DNA from: an uncultured Lachnospiraceae bacterium | Lineage (GTDB): Bacteria; Bacillota; Clostridia; Lachnospirales; Lachnospiraceae | Assembly: GCA_910588965.1 (NCBI GenBank) | Contig: CAJUSO010000005.1 | Location: 42,155 to 106,154, forward strand | DNA length: 64,000 nt | Reading direction: 5' to 3' | In this document: in pieces, positions 16,457 to 24,878 of the stretch | Layout of the letters: every line of letters starts with the position of its first letter | Position numbering within the stretch: position 1 is the first letter of the stretch | Program-made: the position numbers and the translations under genes | The notes under the pieces: generated by a model | Told to the model about the DNA's origin: nothing | The model's input: only the letters and a program-made list of their open reading frames with translations | The model's database searches: none

Positions 16457-17953
16457 ATGGCAAGCTATGTAATGGCATTGGATGCCGGGACGACGAGCAA
16501 CCGGTGTATCTTGTTTAATGAAAAAGGGGAAATGTGCAGCGTGGCGCAGAAAGAATTTACGCAGTATTTCCCGAAACCAGGCTGGGTGGAGCACGATGCC
16601 AATGAGATTTGGTCTTCCCAGCTGGGCGTGGCGGTGGAGGCGATGCAGAAGGTTGGGGCTTCTGCAGGGGACATTGCCGCAATCGGCATTACAAACCAGC
16701 GTGAGACTACCATCGTGTGGGACAAGGATACGGGGGAACCCATTTACCATGCAATCGTATGGCAGTGCCGCAGGACGTCGGAATATTGTGATTCCCTGAA
16801 GGAAAAAGGCCTTGTGGACGTCTTCCGTCAGAAGACAGGCCTGGTGATTGACGCGTATTTTTCCGGTACGAAATTAAAATGGATCCTGGACCATGTAGAA
16901 GGGGCCAGGGAACGGGCTGAGAGGGGGGGATTGCTGTTTGGCACCGTTGAGACGTGGCTGATTTGGAAGCTGACCAAGGGGGCGGCCCATGTGACAGATT
17001 ATTCCAATGCAGCCCGTACGATGCTGTTTAATATTAATGAATTGGCCTGGGATAGGGATATTTTAAGGGAACTGGATATCCCGGAATGTATGCTGCCAGA
17101 GCCCAACCCTTCCAGCTTTGTGTATGGCATGGCAGACCCTGCCTTCTTTGGCGGGCCAATCCCTGTAGGAGGCGCGGCAGGGGACCAGCAGGCAGCGCTG
17201 TTTGGGCAGACCTGCTTTATGCCCGGGGAGGCTAAGAATACCTATGGCACCGGGTGCTTTATGCTGATGAATACAGGGGAAAAGCCAGTATTTTCCCAGA
17301 ATGGCCTGCTGACCACCATTGCCTGGGGGATAGATGGGAAGGTGGATTATGCCCTGGAGGGCTCTATCTTTGTGGCAGGCGCTGCCATCCAGTGGCTGCG
17401 TGATGAAATGCGTCTGATTGACAGTGCGTCGGATTCGGAAAATATGGCGCGCAAAGTGGAGGATACCAATGGATGTTATGTAGTGCCTGCCTTTACAGGC
17501 CTGGGGGCGCCCCATTGGGACCAGTACGCCAGGGGCGCCATTGTGGGGATAACCCGCGGCGTGAATAAATACCATATTATCCGGGCAACCCTAGAGTCGT
17601 TGGCGTACCAGGTAAACGACGTGCTCTGTGCCATGAGGGCGGATTCCGGCATTGCGCTCAATTCCCTGAAAGTGGACGGCGGCGCAAGCGCCAATGATTT
17701 CCTGATGCAGGTACAGGCGGATATTATCAATGCCCCGGTAAACCGCCCTTCCTGCGTAGAGACCACCGCCATGGGCGCGGCTTACCTGGCGGGCCTTGCA
17801 GTAGGTTATTGGAAGAGCAAGGAAGACGTGGTTAAGAATTGGGCGATTGACCGGGCCTTCCAACCCTCCATTTCAGAAGAAGAGCGGAGGGCGAAAGTGA
17901 GAGGCTGGGAGAAGGCTGTAAAATATTCTTATGGCTGGGCAAAGGAGGACTGA
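16457..17953 (+). CDS. glpK: Glycerol kinase
   Basis: A 498-residue FGGY-family kinase of normal length. It shows the N-terminal ATP/substrate motif ALDAGTTSNRCILF, the QKEFTQYFPKPGWVEHD segment diagnostic of glycerol kinase, NQRETT, the GAAGDQQAALFGQ and NTYGTGCFMLMNTG motifs and the C-terminal VDGGASANDFLMQ. It converts glycerol to sn-glycerol 3-phosphate in the cytoplasm. A GGAAGGAGG site precedes the ATG. It opens a cassette with two flavoproteins and a DUF1667 protein that would oxidise the product. Confidence 0.97.
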   Translation: MASYVMALDAGTTSNRCILFNEKGEMCSVAQKEFTQYFPKPGWVEHDANEIWSSQLGVAVEAMQKVGASAGDIAAIGITNQRETTIVWDKDTGEPIYHAIVWQCRRTSEYCDSLKEKGLVDVFRQKTGLVIDAYFSGTKLKWILDHVEGARERAERGGLLFGTVETWLIWKLTKGAAHVTDYSNAARTMLFNINELAWDRDILRELDIPECMLPEPNPSSFVYGMADPAFFGGPIPVGGAAGDQQAALFGQTCFMPGEAKNTYGTGCFMLMNTGEKPVFSQNGLLTTIAWGIDGKVDYALEGSIFVAGAAIQWLRDEMRLIDSASDSENMARKVEDTNGCYVVPAFTGLGAPHWDQYARGAIVGITRGVNKYHIIRATLESLAYQVNDVLCAMRADSGIALNSLKVDGGASANDFLMQVQADIINAPVNRPSCVETTAMGAAYLAGLAVGYWKSKEDVVKNWAIDRAFQPSISEEERRAKVRGWEKAVKYSYGWAKED

Positions 17954-18002
17954 TGTTTCCAGGCCAGGATGGGAAGAGAATAGGGAAAGGACAGGTGGCG
18001 AA

Positions 18003-19439
18003 ATGTATGATGTGGTAATTATCGGCGCCGGCGTGTCTGGGGCTGCCTCTGCCAGGGAACTTTCCAGGTATCAGCTGGATATCTGCGTTGTGGAAAAGGA
18101 AGAGGATGTGTGCTGTGGGACGTCGAAGGCCAATAGCGGCATTGTCCATGCAGGGTTTGACGCAGAGAGCGGGAGCCTGATGGCGAAGCTGAATGTGGAA
18201 GGGAATCAGATGATGGACAAGCTTTCCAAGGAACTGGATTTCCCCTTCCAGAGGAACGGTTCTTTGGTCATATGCTTTAGCGATGCAGAACGCCGGGGGC
18301 TGCAGGAACTTTATGAGAGAGGGATCAGAAACGGCGTAACGGGGCTGCGTATCTTGGGGCGGGAAGAGCTGGCAGGAATGGAGCCCAACATTTCTGATGG
18401 GGCAGTGGCGGCCCTATATGCGCCTACTGGGGGGATTGTCTGCCCTTTTGGCATGAACATTGCCTTTGCAGAAAATGCGGCGGTAAACGGCGTGGAGTTC
18501 CGGTTCGGCACAGAAGTGCTGGGCATAACCAAGAAGGAGGGCGCCTGGGCGCTTGAGACCAGCCAGGGGGAAATCGAAGCAAGGTTTGTGGTAAATGCGG
18601 CAGGGGTCTATGCAGATAAATTCCACAATATGGTAAGCGCCCGAAAGCTGCACATCACCCCCAGGCGTGGGGAGTACTGCCTGTTAGACCATTCAGCCCA
18701 GGGGTTTGTCCGCCATACGGTTTTCCGGCTTCCGAATCAGTTTGGGAAAGGCGTATTGGTGACGCCTACCGTCCATGGGAACATTCTGGTGGGGCCTACG
18801 GCAAAGGATATAGAGGACCGGGAAGGGACAAATACCACCCAGGAAGGCCTGGAGGAACTGCTTGGCAAGGCAGGGGATACGGTAAAGGGGCTGCCGGTAC
18901 GGCAGGTAATCACTTCTTTTGCAGGCTTGCGTGCCCATGAGGACGGCCATGCATTTCATATTGGCGAGCCAGAGGATGCAAAAGGCTTTGTGGACTGTGC
19001 AGGGATTGAGTCCCCTGGCCTGACCAGTGCGCCGGCCATTGGCAGAATGGTGGCAGGCATTGTACGGGATTTGGCAGGCGCAGCCAAAAAGGAAGGCTTT
19101 ATCGGGACCCGGAAGGGAATCCCAGACCCCAAGGCGCTGCCACAGGAAGCGTGGGTGGCATGGGTGCGGGAGCACCCGGCTTATGGCAATATTATCTGCC
19201 GCTGTGAAATGGTCTCGGAAGGGGAAATCATAGACGCCATCCAAAGGCCCCTGGGCGCGAAATCCCTGGATGGGGTGAAACGCAGGACCCGTGCAGGCAT
19301 GGGACGCTGCCAGTCTGGCTTCTGCTCCCCCAAGGTAATGGAAATCCTGGCAAGGGAATGCGGCTTGGATTATTTGGGGATTACGAAAGCTGGCGGGGAG
19401 TCCAGGCTGGCTGCCGGCATGAATAAAGACAGGCTATAG
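18003..19439 (+). CDS. FAD-dependent glycerol-3-phosphate dehydrogenase-like protein with BFD-type [2Fe-2S] domain
   Basis: The N-terminus MYDVVIIGAGVSGAASAREL carries the Rossmann FAD motif, followed by GTSKANSGIVHAGFDAESGSL as in GlpA/LhgO-like oxidoreductases (about residues 1-365). The C-terminal part has a BFD-like iron-sulfur domain with cysteines in IICRCEMVSEGE and RCQSGFCSPKVM (about 390-460). The start is ATG 18003; an upstream ATG at 17931 would overlap glpK and add 24 non-homologous residues. In anaerobes this protein works with the next two genes as a multi-subunit GlpABC-like enzyme that oxidises glycerol 3-phosphate to dihydroxyacetone phosphate. Confidence 0.85.
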   Translation: MYDVVIIGAGVSGAASARELSRYQLDICVVEKEEDVCCGTSKANSGIVHAGFDAESGSLMAKLNVEGNQMMDKLSKELDFPFQRNGSLVICFSDAERRGLQELYERGIRNGVTGLRILGREELAGMEPNISDGAVAALYAPTGGIVCPFGMNIAFAENAAVNGVEFRFGTEVLGITKKEGAWALETSQGEIEARFVVNAAGVYADKFHNMVSARKLHITPRRGEYCLLDHSAQGFVRHTVFRLPNQFGKGVLVTPTVHGNILVGPTAKDIEDREGTNTTQEGLEELLGKAGDTVKGLPVRQVITSFAGLRAHEDGHAFHIGEPEDAKGFVDCAGIESPGLTSAPAIGRMVAGIVRDLAGAAKKEGFIGTRKGIPDPKALPQEAWVAWVREHPAYGNIICRCEMVSEGEIIDAIQRPLGAKSLDGVKRRTRAGMGRCQSGFCSPKVMEILARECGLDYLGITKAGGESRLAAGMNKDRL

Positions 19440-19460
19440 CCAAAAAGCGAGGAAAAGGAT

Positions 19461-20741
19461 ATGTTAAGCTATGATATTGTCATTATAGGAGGCGGCCCGG
19501 CAGGCCTTGCGGCGGCCTTGTCTGCCCAGAAAAGGGGTGCAGGATCCATCCTGGTGCTGGAACGTGACAAGGAACTGGGCGGCATCCTGAACCAGTGTAT
19601 CCACAATGGGTTTGGCCTCCATACCTTCCAGGAGGAACTGACTGGCCCGGAATATGCCTGGAGGTTTATCCTGCAAGTACAAGAAGCTGGGATTGCTTAC
19701 AAGTTAAATACCATGGCCGTGGATATCAGGAGAAATAAGGTAGTGGTAGCCATGAACCGGGAAGACGGCATATTTGAAATCCAGGCAAAGGCCGTCATCC
19801 TGGCAATGGGGTGCAGGGAGCGTCCCAGGGGGGCGCTGAATATCCCAGGATACCGCCCAGCCGGTATATATTCTGCAGGGACGGCGCAGCGCCTGGTCAA
19901 TATGGACGGCCTGCTGCCGGGGCGTGAGGCAGTCATCTTGGGCTCTGGTGATATCGGCCTGATTATGGCCAGGAGGCTGGCGTTGGAAGGCGCTAAGGTA
20001 AAGCTGGTGGCAGAGCTGCTGCCCTATTCCGGCGGCTTAAAGCGGAATATCGTCCAGTGCCTGGACGATTTTGGCATACCGCTGAAATTAAGCCATACCG
20101 TCGTGGAAATCAGAGGTAAGGAACGTGTAGAGGGGGTTGTGGTTGCCCAGGTGGACGCAAACCACAGGCCAATCCCAGGGACAGAGGAATATTATACCTG
20201 CGACACCCTGCTCCTTTCCTGTGGATTGATCCCGGAAAATGAACTGTCCAGGAGGATGGGTGTGGAGATAAGCCCAGCCACCGCAGGCCCATGGGTCAAT
20301 GAATGCTTAGAGACAAGCGTGGCGGGCGTATTCGCCTGCGGCAATGTGCTCCATGTGCACGATTTGGTGGACTTTGTGTCAGAAGAGGCGGCAGCGGCAG
20401 GCAGGCATGCCGCTGAATATGTGTTAGGCGGTGCAGGGGCTTTGCCGCCCGCGCATGCGGATGTCCCTATCCAGCCAGGCCAAGGCGTGCGCTATACCGT
20501 GCCGCGGGTAATGAATCCGGCCAGGATGGATGGGGAACATAAGGTGCGTTTCCGGGTAGGCGGCGTATACAAAGGCTGTTATATCTCCGTATACCTGAAC
20601 CATGACCGCATCATCCACAGAAAGCGCCCAGTCATGGCTCCCGGGGAGATGGAAGAGGTACTCCTAAAGAAAGAGCAGCTCCTTGCTTTCCCAGATTTAT
20701 CCCAGATTACAGTAAAAATAGAAGGGCAAGAACCGGCATAG
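19461..20741 (+). CDS. NAD(P)/FAD-dependent oxidoreductase subunit of the glycerol cassette
   Basis: This 426-residue flavoprotein has an FAD-binding GGGPAGLAAALSAQKRGAGS at the N-terminus, the GGILNQCIHNGFGL segment, a second dinucleotide motif VILGSGDIGLIMARRLALEG (around residues 155-174), and a C-terminal ACGNVLHVHDLVDFVSEE motif typical of thioredoxin-reductase-like folds. It is the middle gene of the conserved trio (FAD dehydrogenase, pyridine-nucleotide oxidoreductase, DUF1667) next to glpK in many Clostridia. It probably passes electrons from glycerol 3-phosphate to NAD. A GAGGAAAAGG site lies before the ATG. Confidence 0.85.
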   Translation: MLSYDIVIIGGGPAGLAAALSAQKRGAGSILVLERDKELGGILNQCIHNGFGLHTFQEELTGPEYAWRFILQVQEAGIAYKLNTMAVDIRRNKVVVAMNREDGIFEIQAKAVILAMGCRERPRGALNIPGYRPAGIYSAGTAQRLVNMDGLLPGREAVILGSGDIGLIMARRLALEGAKVKLVAELLPYSGGLKRNIVQCLDDFGIPLKLSHTVVEIRGKERVEGVVVAQVDANHRPIPGTEEYYTCDTLLLSCGLIPENELSRRMGVEISPATAGPWVNECLETSVAGVFACGNVLHVHDLVDFVSEEAAAAGRHAAEYVLGGAGALPPAHADVPIQPGQGVRYTVPRVMNPARMDGEHKVRFRVGGVYKGCYISVYLNHDRIIHRKRPVMAPGEMEEVLLKKEQLLAFPDLSQITVKIEGQEPA

Positions 20742-20766
20742 AGGGAAGGGAGGCAAAGCAGGACAT

Positions 20767-21126
20767 ATGGACACAAGAGAGATAATCTGTATCGGCTGCC
20801 CTTTAGGCTGCCCCATCCAAGTGGGGTTAGAAAACGGGCAGGTAACAGGCGTTACAGGGAATACCTGTAAGCGCGGGGAGGAGTACGCCAGGAAGGAGGC
20901 CACATGCCCTACCCGTATTGTTACTACGACGGTACCCGTAGAGGGCGGACGCCTTGCGGCTGTATCCGTGAAAACGGAACGGGATGTGCCCAAAGAGAAG
21001 GTATTTGATATCATAAAATCCCTAAAAGGCGTAAAAGTGCAGGCGCCAATCCGTATCGGCGATGTAGTTGCCAGCAACGCGGCAGGTACAGGAGTGGACA
21101 TCATCGCCACGAAAAATGTGACGTAA
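20767..21126 (+). CDS. DUF1667 protein (third component of the glycerol oxidation complex)
   Basis: A 119-residue DUF1667 protein with the cysteine pattern ICIGCPLGCPI and the later Cys residues GNTCKRGEEYA and ATCPTRIVTTT, consistent with an iron-sulfur or zinc site. The family is almost always encoded after a GlpA-like and an NAD/FAD oxidoreductase gene, as here, and is thought to be an electron-transfer subunit. Its start follows AAGCAGGA with a moderate ribosome binding site, 25 bases after the upstream stop. Confidence 0.87.
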   Translation: MDTREIICIGCPLGCPIQVGLENGQVTGVTGNTCKRGEEYARKEATCPTRIVTTTVPVEGGRLAAVSVKTERDVPKEKVFDIIKSLKGVKVQAPIRIGDVVASNAAGTGVDIIATKNVT

Positions 21127-21209
21127 AATCCCAGCAGGCGGTGCAGCCATAAGAATCACAAAACACCCCCTTCTTGCATAAAATAAGATATATGCAAAGG
21201 GGGACATTT

Positions 21210-21455
21210 ATGCGCTTTTGTGAATTAAGAGAAAAAGAAGTCGTCAATATCTGCAACGGCAAATGCCTAGGATTTATTGTAGACCTAGACATTGATACCA
21301 ACCAGGGCAAAATCCTTGCCCTGATCATTCCAGGCTGCGGTAAAATGTGGAGCATGTTCGGCAGGGGGAGCGAAATAATCATCCCATGGTGCCAGGTCGT
21401 AAAGATTGGCAGGGATATTATCCTGGTAGAGATTCCGGAACCCAAGCCGAAATAA
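21210..21455 (+). CDS. YlmC/YmxH family PRC-barrel protein
   Basis: An 81-residue PRC-barrel protein, MRFCELREKEVVNICNGKCL with a central VDLDIDTNQGKILALIIPG strand pair, typical of YlmC/YmxH proteins of sporulating Firmicutes. The family is associated with sporulation loci but its function is not established. ATG 21210 is chosen over 21174 because AAAGGGGG (21196-21203) sits at correct distance. The stop is followed directly by the nrdR promoter. Confidence 0.8.
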   Translation: MRFCELREKEVVNICNGKCLGFIVDLDIDTNQGKILALIIPGCGKMWSMFGRGSEIIIPWCQVVKIGRDIILVEIPEPKPK

Positions 21456-21615
21456 TGTTGACAAGGCAAAAAAAGAAAGCTATACTAAAGAAAATATGAC
21501 GGCATGCAGGCCATAAAGCGGCTATCCCTTTGGATGGGACGCGCCCCGATAGCTCCGATGGCTTGCAGCTGGCAGACGACGTTATCAGCGATTCTATACG
21601 CAGGAGGAAAAGCCC
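21456..21615 (+). promoter_or_regulatory. Promoter and structured leader of nrdR
   Basis: TTGACA (21458-21463) and TATACT (21481-21486) are spaced by 17 bases. The leader contains nested complementary segments: TGCAGGCCAT with ATGGCTTGCA (outer), GCTATC with GATAGC (inner), and GGG/CCC around GACGCGC, together forming a three-tier stem at about 21505-21573. There is no T run behind it. I could not match it to a riboswitch family I know. Confidence 0.5.
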
Positions 21616-22068
21616 ATGAGATGCCCATTTTGCAGCAGCGACAATACCAGGGTCATTGACTCAAGGCCGGCCGAGGATAATTTTGCAATCCGCAGGCGCA
21701 GGCTTTGCGACGGTTGTGACAAGCGTTTTACCACTTATGAGAAGGTGGAGTCCATTCCCTTGATTGTCATAAAGAAAGATAATAACCGGGAACGTTATGA
21801 GCGGTCAAAGGTGGAGGCAGGGATCTTGCGGGCTTGCCATAAGCGCCCGGTGTCTGTGGAAGATATTGACCGGATTGTGGAGGAAGTGGAGGTAAAGGTA
21901 TACGGCCGCGCCCAAAAAGAAATTTCCAGTGCGGAAATCGGTGAAATCGTCATGAATATGCTCCAGGAATTAGACCCGGTGGCATATGTGAGGTTTGCTT
22001 CTGTCTACCGGGAATTTAAGGATGTGAATACCTTTATGGATGAATTGAAGAAAATGCTGGATCCATAA
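21616..22068 (+). CDS. nrdR: Transcriptional repressor NrdR
   Basis: A 150-residue protein with the N-terminal zinc ribbon MRCPFCSSDNTRVIDSR ... RRRRLCDGCDKRFTTYE (four cysteines) and the ATP-cone domain (VIKKDNNRERYERSKVEAGI and the C-terminal half). NrdR senses ATP/dATP and represses ribonucleotide reductase genes. GGAGGAAAAG precedes the ATG. Length and motifs match the family fully. It has its own promoter and leader. Confidence 0.96.
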   Translation: MRCPFCSSDNTRVIDSRPAEDNFAIRRRRLCDGCDKRFTTYEKVESIPLIVIKKDNNRERYERSKVEAGILRACHKRPVSVEDIDRIVEEVEVKVYGRAQKEISSAEIGEIVMNMLQELDPVAYVRFASVYREFKDVNTFMDELKKMLDP

Positions 22069-22152
22069 GGACAGCCGATAGGGGCATGGCCCAGGGGCGC
22101 AGGAAAAAAGGGTCCAGGCGCCCGCATGGATTTGGATGTTAGGAGAATTTGC

Positions 22153-22671
22153 ATGTTACAGAGGTTTTATCCCAATGAAATGATAGATTCCGCTTATCAG
22201 ATTGCCTTTGCCCGCCTGTACCAGGAGGGATACCGTGGGGTGATTTTTGATATTGACAATACCTTAGTCCCCCATGGCGCACCTGCAGACAGCAGGGCGA
22301 AGGCCTTATTTGGCCAGCTCAAAGAGATAGGCTATCAATGCTGCCTCCTGTCGAATAACAAGGAGCCGAGGGTGAAGATGTTCAATGACGAAGTGAAGGT
22401 CCAGTACATTTTCAAAGCCAGGAAGCCCAAGGTATCCGGCTATGGGCGGGCAATGGAGCTGATGGGGACGGATACATCCAACACCCTGTTTGTGGGAGAC
22501 CAGATTTTCACGGATGTGTACGGCGCCAACCGGGCAGGGCTTTATACCATCCTGACACGCCCCATCCATCCCAAAGAGGAGATACAGATTGTGCTGAAAC
22601 GGCGTCTGGAGAAAATAGTGCTGTTCTTCTATTCCAGGCGGCAGGCCGGCAGAACAGGGAGCCAAGGATAG
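22153..22671 (+). CDS. YqeG-family HAD phosphatase
   Basis: The protein has the HAD motif I VIFDIDNTLVPHG, motif II LLSNNKEPRV, Lys in KARKPKVSGYGRAM and motif III FVGDQIFTDVYGANRAG, as in YqeG (IIIA subfamily HAD, PGP phosphatase-like). In Firmicutes yqeG normally starts a cluster with yqeH-aroE; here rpiB follows instead. ATG 22153 is selected by the AGGAG site at 22141-22145. The hydrophobic C-terminus and related proteins suggest phosphatidylglycerophosphate or another phosphate ester as substrate, but this is inference. Confidence 0.85.
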   Translation: MLQRFYPNEMIDSAYQIAFARLYQEGYRGVIFDIDNTLVPHGAPADSRAKALFGQLKEIGYQCCLLSNNKEPRVKMFNDEVKVQYIFKARKPKVSGYGRAMELMGTDTSNTLFVGDQIFTDVYGANRAGLYTILTRPIHPKEEIQIVLKRRLEKIVLFFYSRRQAGRTGSQG

Positions 22672-22680
22672 AGAAAAGTA

Positions 22681-22708
22681 TTGAAATTTTCCCAATCTAA
22701 AGTATAAT
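22681..22708 (+). promoter_or_regulatory. Promoter of rpiB
   Basis: TTGAAA (22681-22686) and TATAAT (22703-22708) are spaced by 16 bases and lie about 55 bases upstream of the rpiB start. Confidence 0.7.
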
Positions 22709-22761
22709 AAGGATAGGGCAGACAGAAATACACAGTTCGTTATGGAAGATGGAGGAGAAGG

Positions 22762-23202
22762 ATGAGGATAGCAATTGGAAATGACCATGCGGCAACAGAT
22801 CTGAAAATGGAACTTATGGAATATGTAAAGGGCTTAGGCCACGAAGTGATAAATGTGGGGACGGATGGCTATGAGAGCTGCCATTACCCGGAATACGGCG
22901 AGAAGGCAGCGCGCCTTGTGGCAAGCGGGGAGGCAGACTGCGGCATCTTAGTCTGCGGGACAGGCGTGGGGATTTCCCTGGCAGCCAACAAGGTCAAGGG
23001 GATCCGCTGCGGCGTCTGCTCAGACACTACCACGGCGCACCTGATTAAAGAGCACAACAATGCGAACATGATATCCATGGGAGCCAGGGTTGTAGGCAGC
23101 GAACTGGCCAAGGATATCGTCAAGGCATACCTGGAAGCGGAATTTATGGGCGGCAGGCATCAGATCCGGGTAGATATGATACATAAGATAGAGGAAAATT
23201 AA
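22762..23202 (+). CDS. rpiB: Ribose-5-phosphate isomerase B (RpiB/LacAB family)
   Basis: A 146-residue protein of normal length with MRIAIGNDHAATDLK, HEVINVGTDGYESCHYPEYG, the active-site cysteine region GILVCGTGVGISLAANK, and GIRCGVCSDTTTAHLIKEHN. It interconverts ribose 5-phosphate and ribulose 5-phosphate in the pentose phosphate pathway. LacA/LacB-type galactose-6-phosphate isomerases are related, but the solitary gene and the conserved Cys in VCGTG favour RpiB. A GGAGGAGAAGG site precedes the start. Confidence 0.92.
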   Translation: MRIAIGNDHAATDLKMELMEYVKGLGHEVINVGTDGYESCHYPEYGEKAARLVASGEADCGILVCGTGVGISLAANKVKGIRCGVCSDTTTAHLIKEHNNANMISMGARVVGSELAKDIVKAYLEAEFMGGRHQIRVDMIHKIEEN

Positions 23203-23222
23203 GATGTTTTCCTGAAAAAAGG

Positions 23223-23251
23223 TTGAAAAATATGCCAAGTTAGTATAAAAT
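23223..23251 (+). promoter_or_regulatory. Promoter of efp
   Basis: TTGAAA (23223-23228) and TAAAAT (23246-23251) are spaced by 17 bases. The transcript would carry a leader of about 100 bases before the efp start. Confidence 0.6.
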
Positions 23252-23357
23252 GAGAGAAATGTGGGGGCAAAGTGCGCCCACTTCTCAATGAGTTTTGCAA
23301 AGCAGACAGAAAAGACCGGGGAAAGCTACCCGAATGCATTTTAAGGAGGAAAGCCAA

Positions 23358-23915
23358 ATGATTTCAGCAGGAGATTTTAGGAATGGTATTACGATTGAGT
23401 TAGATAACAATATTTTCCAGATTATTGAGTTCCAGCATGTGAAGCCAGGCAAGGGCGCAGCCTTCGTAAGGACCAAGCTCAAGAACATCAAGAACGGCGG
23501 CGTGGTGGAGAAGACCTTCCGCCCCACAGAGAAATGCCCCCAGGCGCGTATCGACAGGGCGGACATGCAGTACCTGTATTCTGATGGGGATCTGTTCCAC
23601 TTTATGGATGTGGAGACCTATGAGCAGATTGCCCTGAACGCAGAGGCGATTGGGGATACCCTCAAGTTTGTAAAGGAAAATGAAATGGTGAAAATCTGCT
23701 CCCATAACGGGAATGTATTTGCAGTGGAGCCGCCTCTGTTCGTGGAACTTAAGATTACAGATACAGAGCCAGGCTTTAAGGGCGATACGGCTACAGGCGC
23801 TACCAAGCCAGCCGTAGTAGAGACAGGGGCGACGGTATATGTGCCGTTGTTCGTAGAGCAGGAGGATGTGATTAAGATTGACACCAGGACAGGGGAATAT
23901 CTGTCCAGGGTATAA
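23358..23915 (+). CDS. efp: Translation elongation factor P
   Basis: The 185-residue protein has the EF-P three-domain form: KOW-like domain I with FQIIEFQHVKPGKGAAFVRT, in which the loop Lys (PGKG) is the usual modification position, domain II (YLYSDGDLFHFMDVETYEQ) and domain III with the C-terminal GDTATGATKPAVVETGATVYVP signature. It relieves ribosome stalling at polyproline stretches. ATG 23358 is set by AAGGAGGA (23343-23350). A frame extension upstream to 23295 has no ribosome binding site. A hairpin terminator follows. Confidence 0.96.
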   Translation: MISAGDFRNGITIELDNNIFQIIEFQHVKPGKGAAFVRTKLKNIKNGGVVEKTFRPTEKCPQARIDRADMQYLYSDGDLFHFMDVETYEQIALNAEAIGDTLKFVKENEMVKICSHNGNVFAVEPPLFVELKITDTEPGFKGDTATGATKPAVVETGATVYVPLFVEQEDVIKIDTRTGEYLSRV

Positions 23916-23970
23916 AGGAAACATAGGATTCCGGAAGTTTTGGCTTCCGGCCAGGGAATATGCCTAGATA

Positions 23971-24011
23971 CAGCGGTATGGCCTTAAGGAAAGGCTTGCC
24001 GCTGTTTTTTT
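23971..24011 (+). terminator. Terminator after efp
   Basis: CAGCGG...CCGCTG with an inner GCCTT/AAGGC forms a two-part hairpin followed by T7. A second small hairpin (CCGGAAG/CTTCCGG) lies at about 23931-23950. Confidence 0.75.
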
Positions 24012-24217
24012 CTCTTATAGGAAAGACCGTGTTGCTGTAAAGCATGAAAGTCCATGGCTTTCCTATAAGAGAAAACCCTCTGGGGGATGCGCGCCCGCAC
24101 ACTTGGCAAAAGATTGCTTCGCAATTGCGCCCAGCGCGTCAAAGCGTGCACCCCCTCAAGATGGATGGGATAGGGGGGTTAAAGCGGGCTTGCCCGCTTT
24201 TTTCTCTTATAGGAAAG
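24008..24217. repeat. Intergenic repeat element with three copies of an 18-bp box
   Basis: The box TTTTCTCTTATAGGAAAG occurs at 24008-24025, inverted at 24058-24075, and again direct at 24200-24217. Between the second and third copies there is a GC-rich segment with complementary ends (GGGGGATGCGCG near 24082 and GCGTGCACCCCC near 24145), a TTGCTTCGCAA stem-loop around 24115, and an AAGCGGGC/GCCCGCTT hairpin with T run at 24182-24203. A related TTTTCTCTTAnnnCTATAAGGGAAAACC sequence occurs at about 47732-47759. This looks like a mobile or palindromic repeat family. No gene is present between efp and the sigma factor gene. Confidence 0.7.
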
Positions 24218-24350
24218 GCCTTGCAGGGAAAAAATTTTTTTATTTTTTAAACCAAAAGCAAAGTTATTACAATGTATAAGTGAAGGGCACATCACATATT
24301 GCCCAAAGACGTCGGAACGGTAATAACAACAAGTGATGAGAGGTTGGAAC

Positions 24351-24878
24351 ATGGATGTAAGGCAGTTGGAGCAGTGTATCCAGGAATATGGAAAAGATAT
24401 TTATGCATTTTGCAGTCAGCTTACCAGGAACCGGCAGGAGGCAGAAGAGCTTTATCAAGACACATTCCTGAAAGCCATGGAACTTGTAAAGCAGATTGAC
24501 AGTAAGAAGAACCCCAAGAGTTATCTGGCTTCTATCGCCCTGCGTATCTGGAAGAACCAAAGGAGGAAATATGCCTGGCGCAGCCGGATTGCAGGGACAG
24601 AGGAACTGAAAGGGGAATTAGGGGCTGGGGCAGGAGGGCAGGGATTTTCCCCTGAGGAATTTGTCCTGCGCAAGGAGCAGCAGGAACAGGTAAGGGCGGC
24701 AGTAGCGGGGCTAGAGGACCGCTACCGTATCCCGGTTTACCTTTACTATACCCTGCAGCTATCCACCAGCCAGATTGGGAGAATCTTAAAGCTTCCCCAA
24801 GGTACGGTAAAAAGCAGGCTCCACAAAGCCAGGCAGCTGCTGAGACAGGAATTGGAGGTTGTATTCAATGAAGCATGA
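24351..24878 (+). CDS. ECF-type RNA polymerase sigma factor
   Basis: A 175-residue ECF sigma factor with region 2 (CSQLTRNRQEAEELYQDTFL and the MELVKQ/NPKSYLASIALRIWKNQRRK segment) and region 4 (LEDRYRIPVYLYYTLQLSTS followed by the HTH QIGRILKLPQGTVKSRLHKA). ATG 24351 is favoured by GAGAGG just upstream; GTG/ATG at 24333/24336 lack a site. The stop overlaps the start of a membrane anti-sigma gene, the standard pairing. The stimulus is unknown, but the partner has a large extracellular domain. Confidence 0.88.
   Translation: MDVRQLEQCIQEYGKDIYAFCSQLTRNRQEAEELYQDTFLKAMELVKQIDSKKNPKSYLASIALRIWKNQRRKYAWRSRIAGTEELKGELGAGAGGQGFSPEEFVLRKEQQEQVRAAVAGLEDRYRIPVYLYYTLQLSTSQIGRILKLPQGTVKSRLHKARQLLRQELEVVFNEA

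Noticed and set aside
21500..21580. c-di-GMP (GEMM) riboswitch ahead of nrdR
   Set aside because: Only a GGGACGC fragment is shared; the remaining conserved bases and the second helix do not match.
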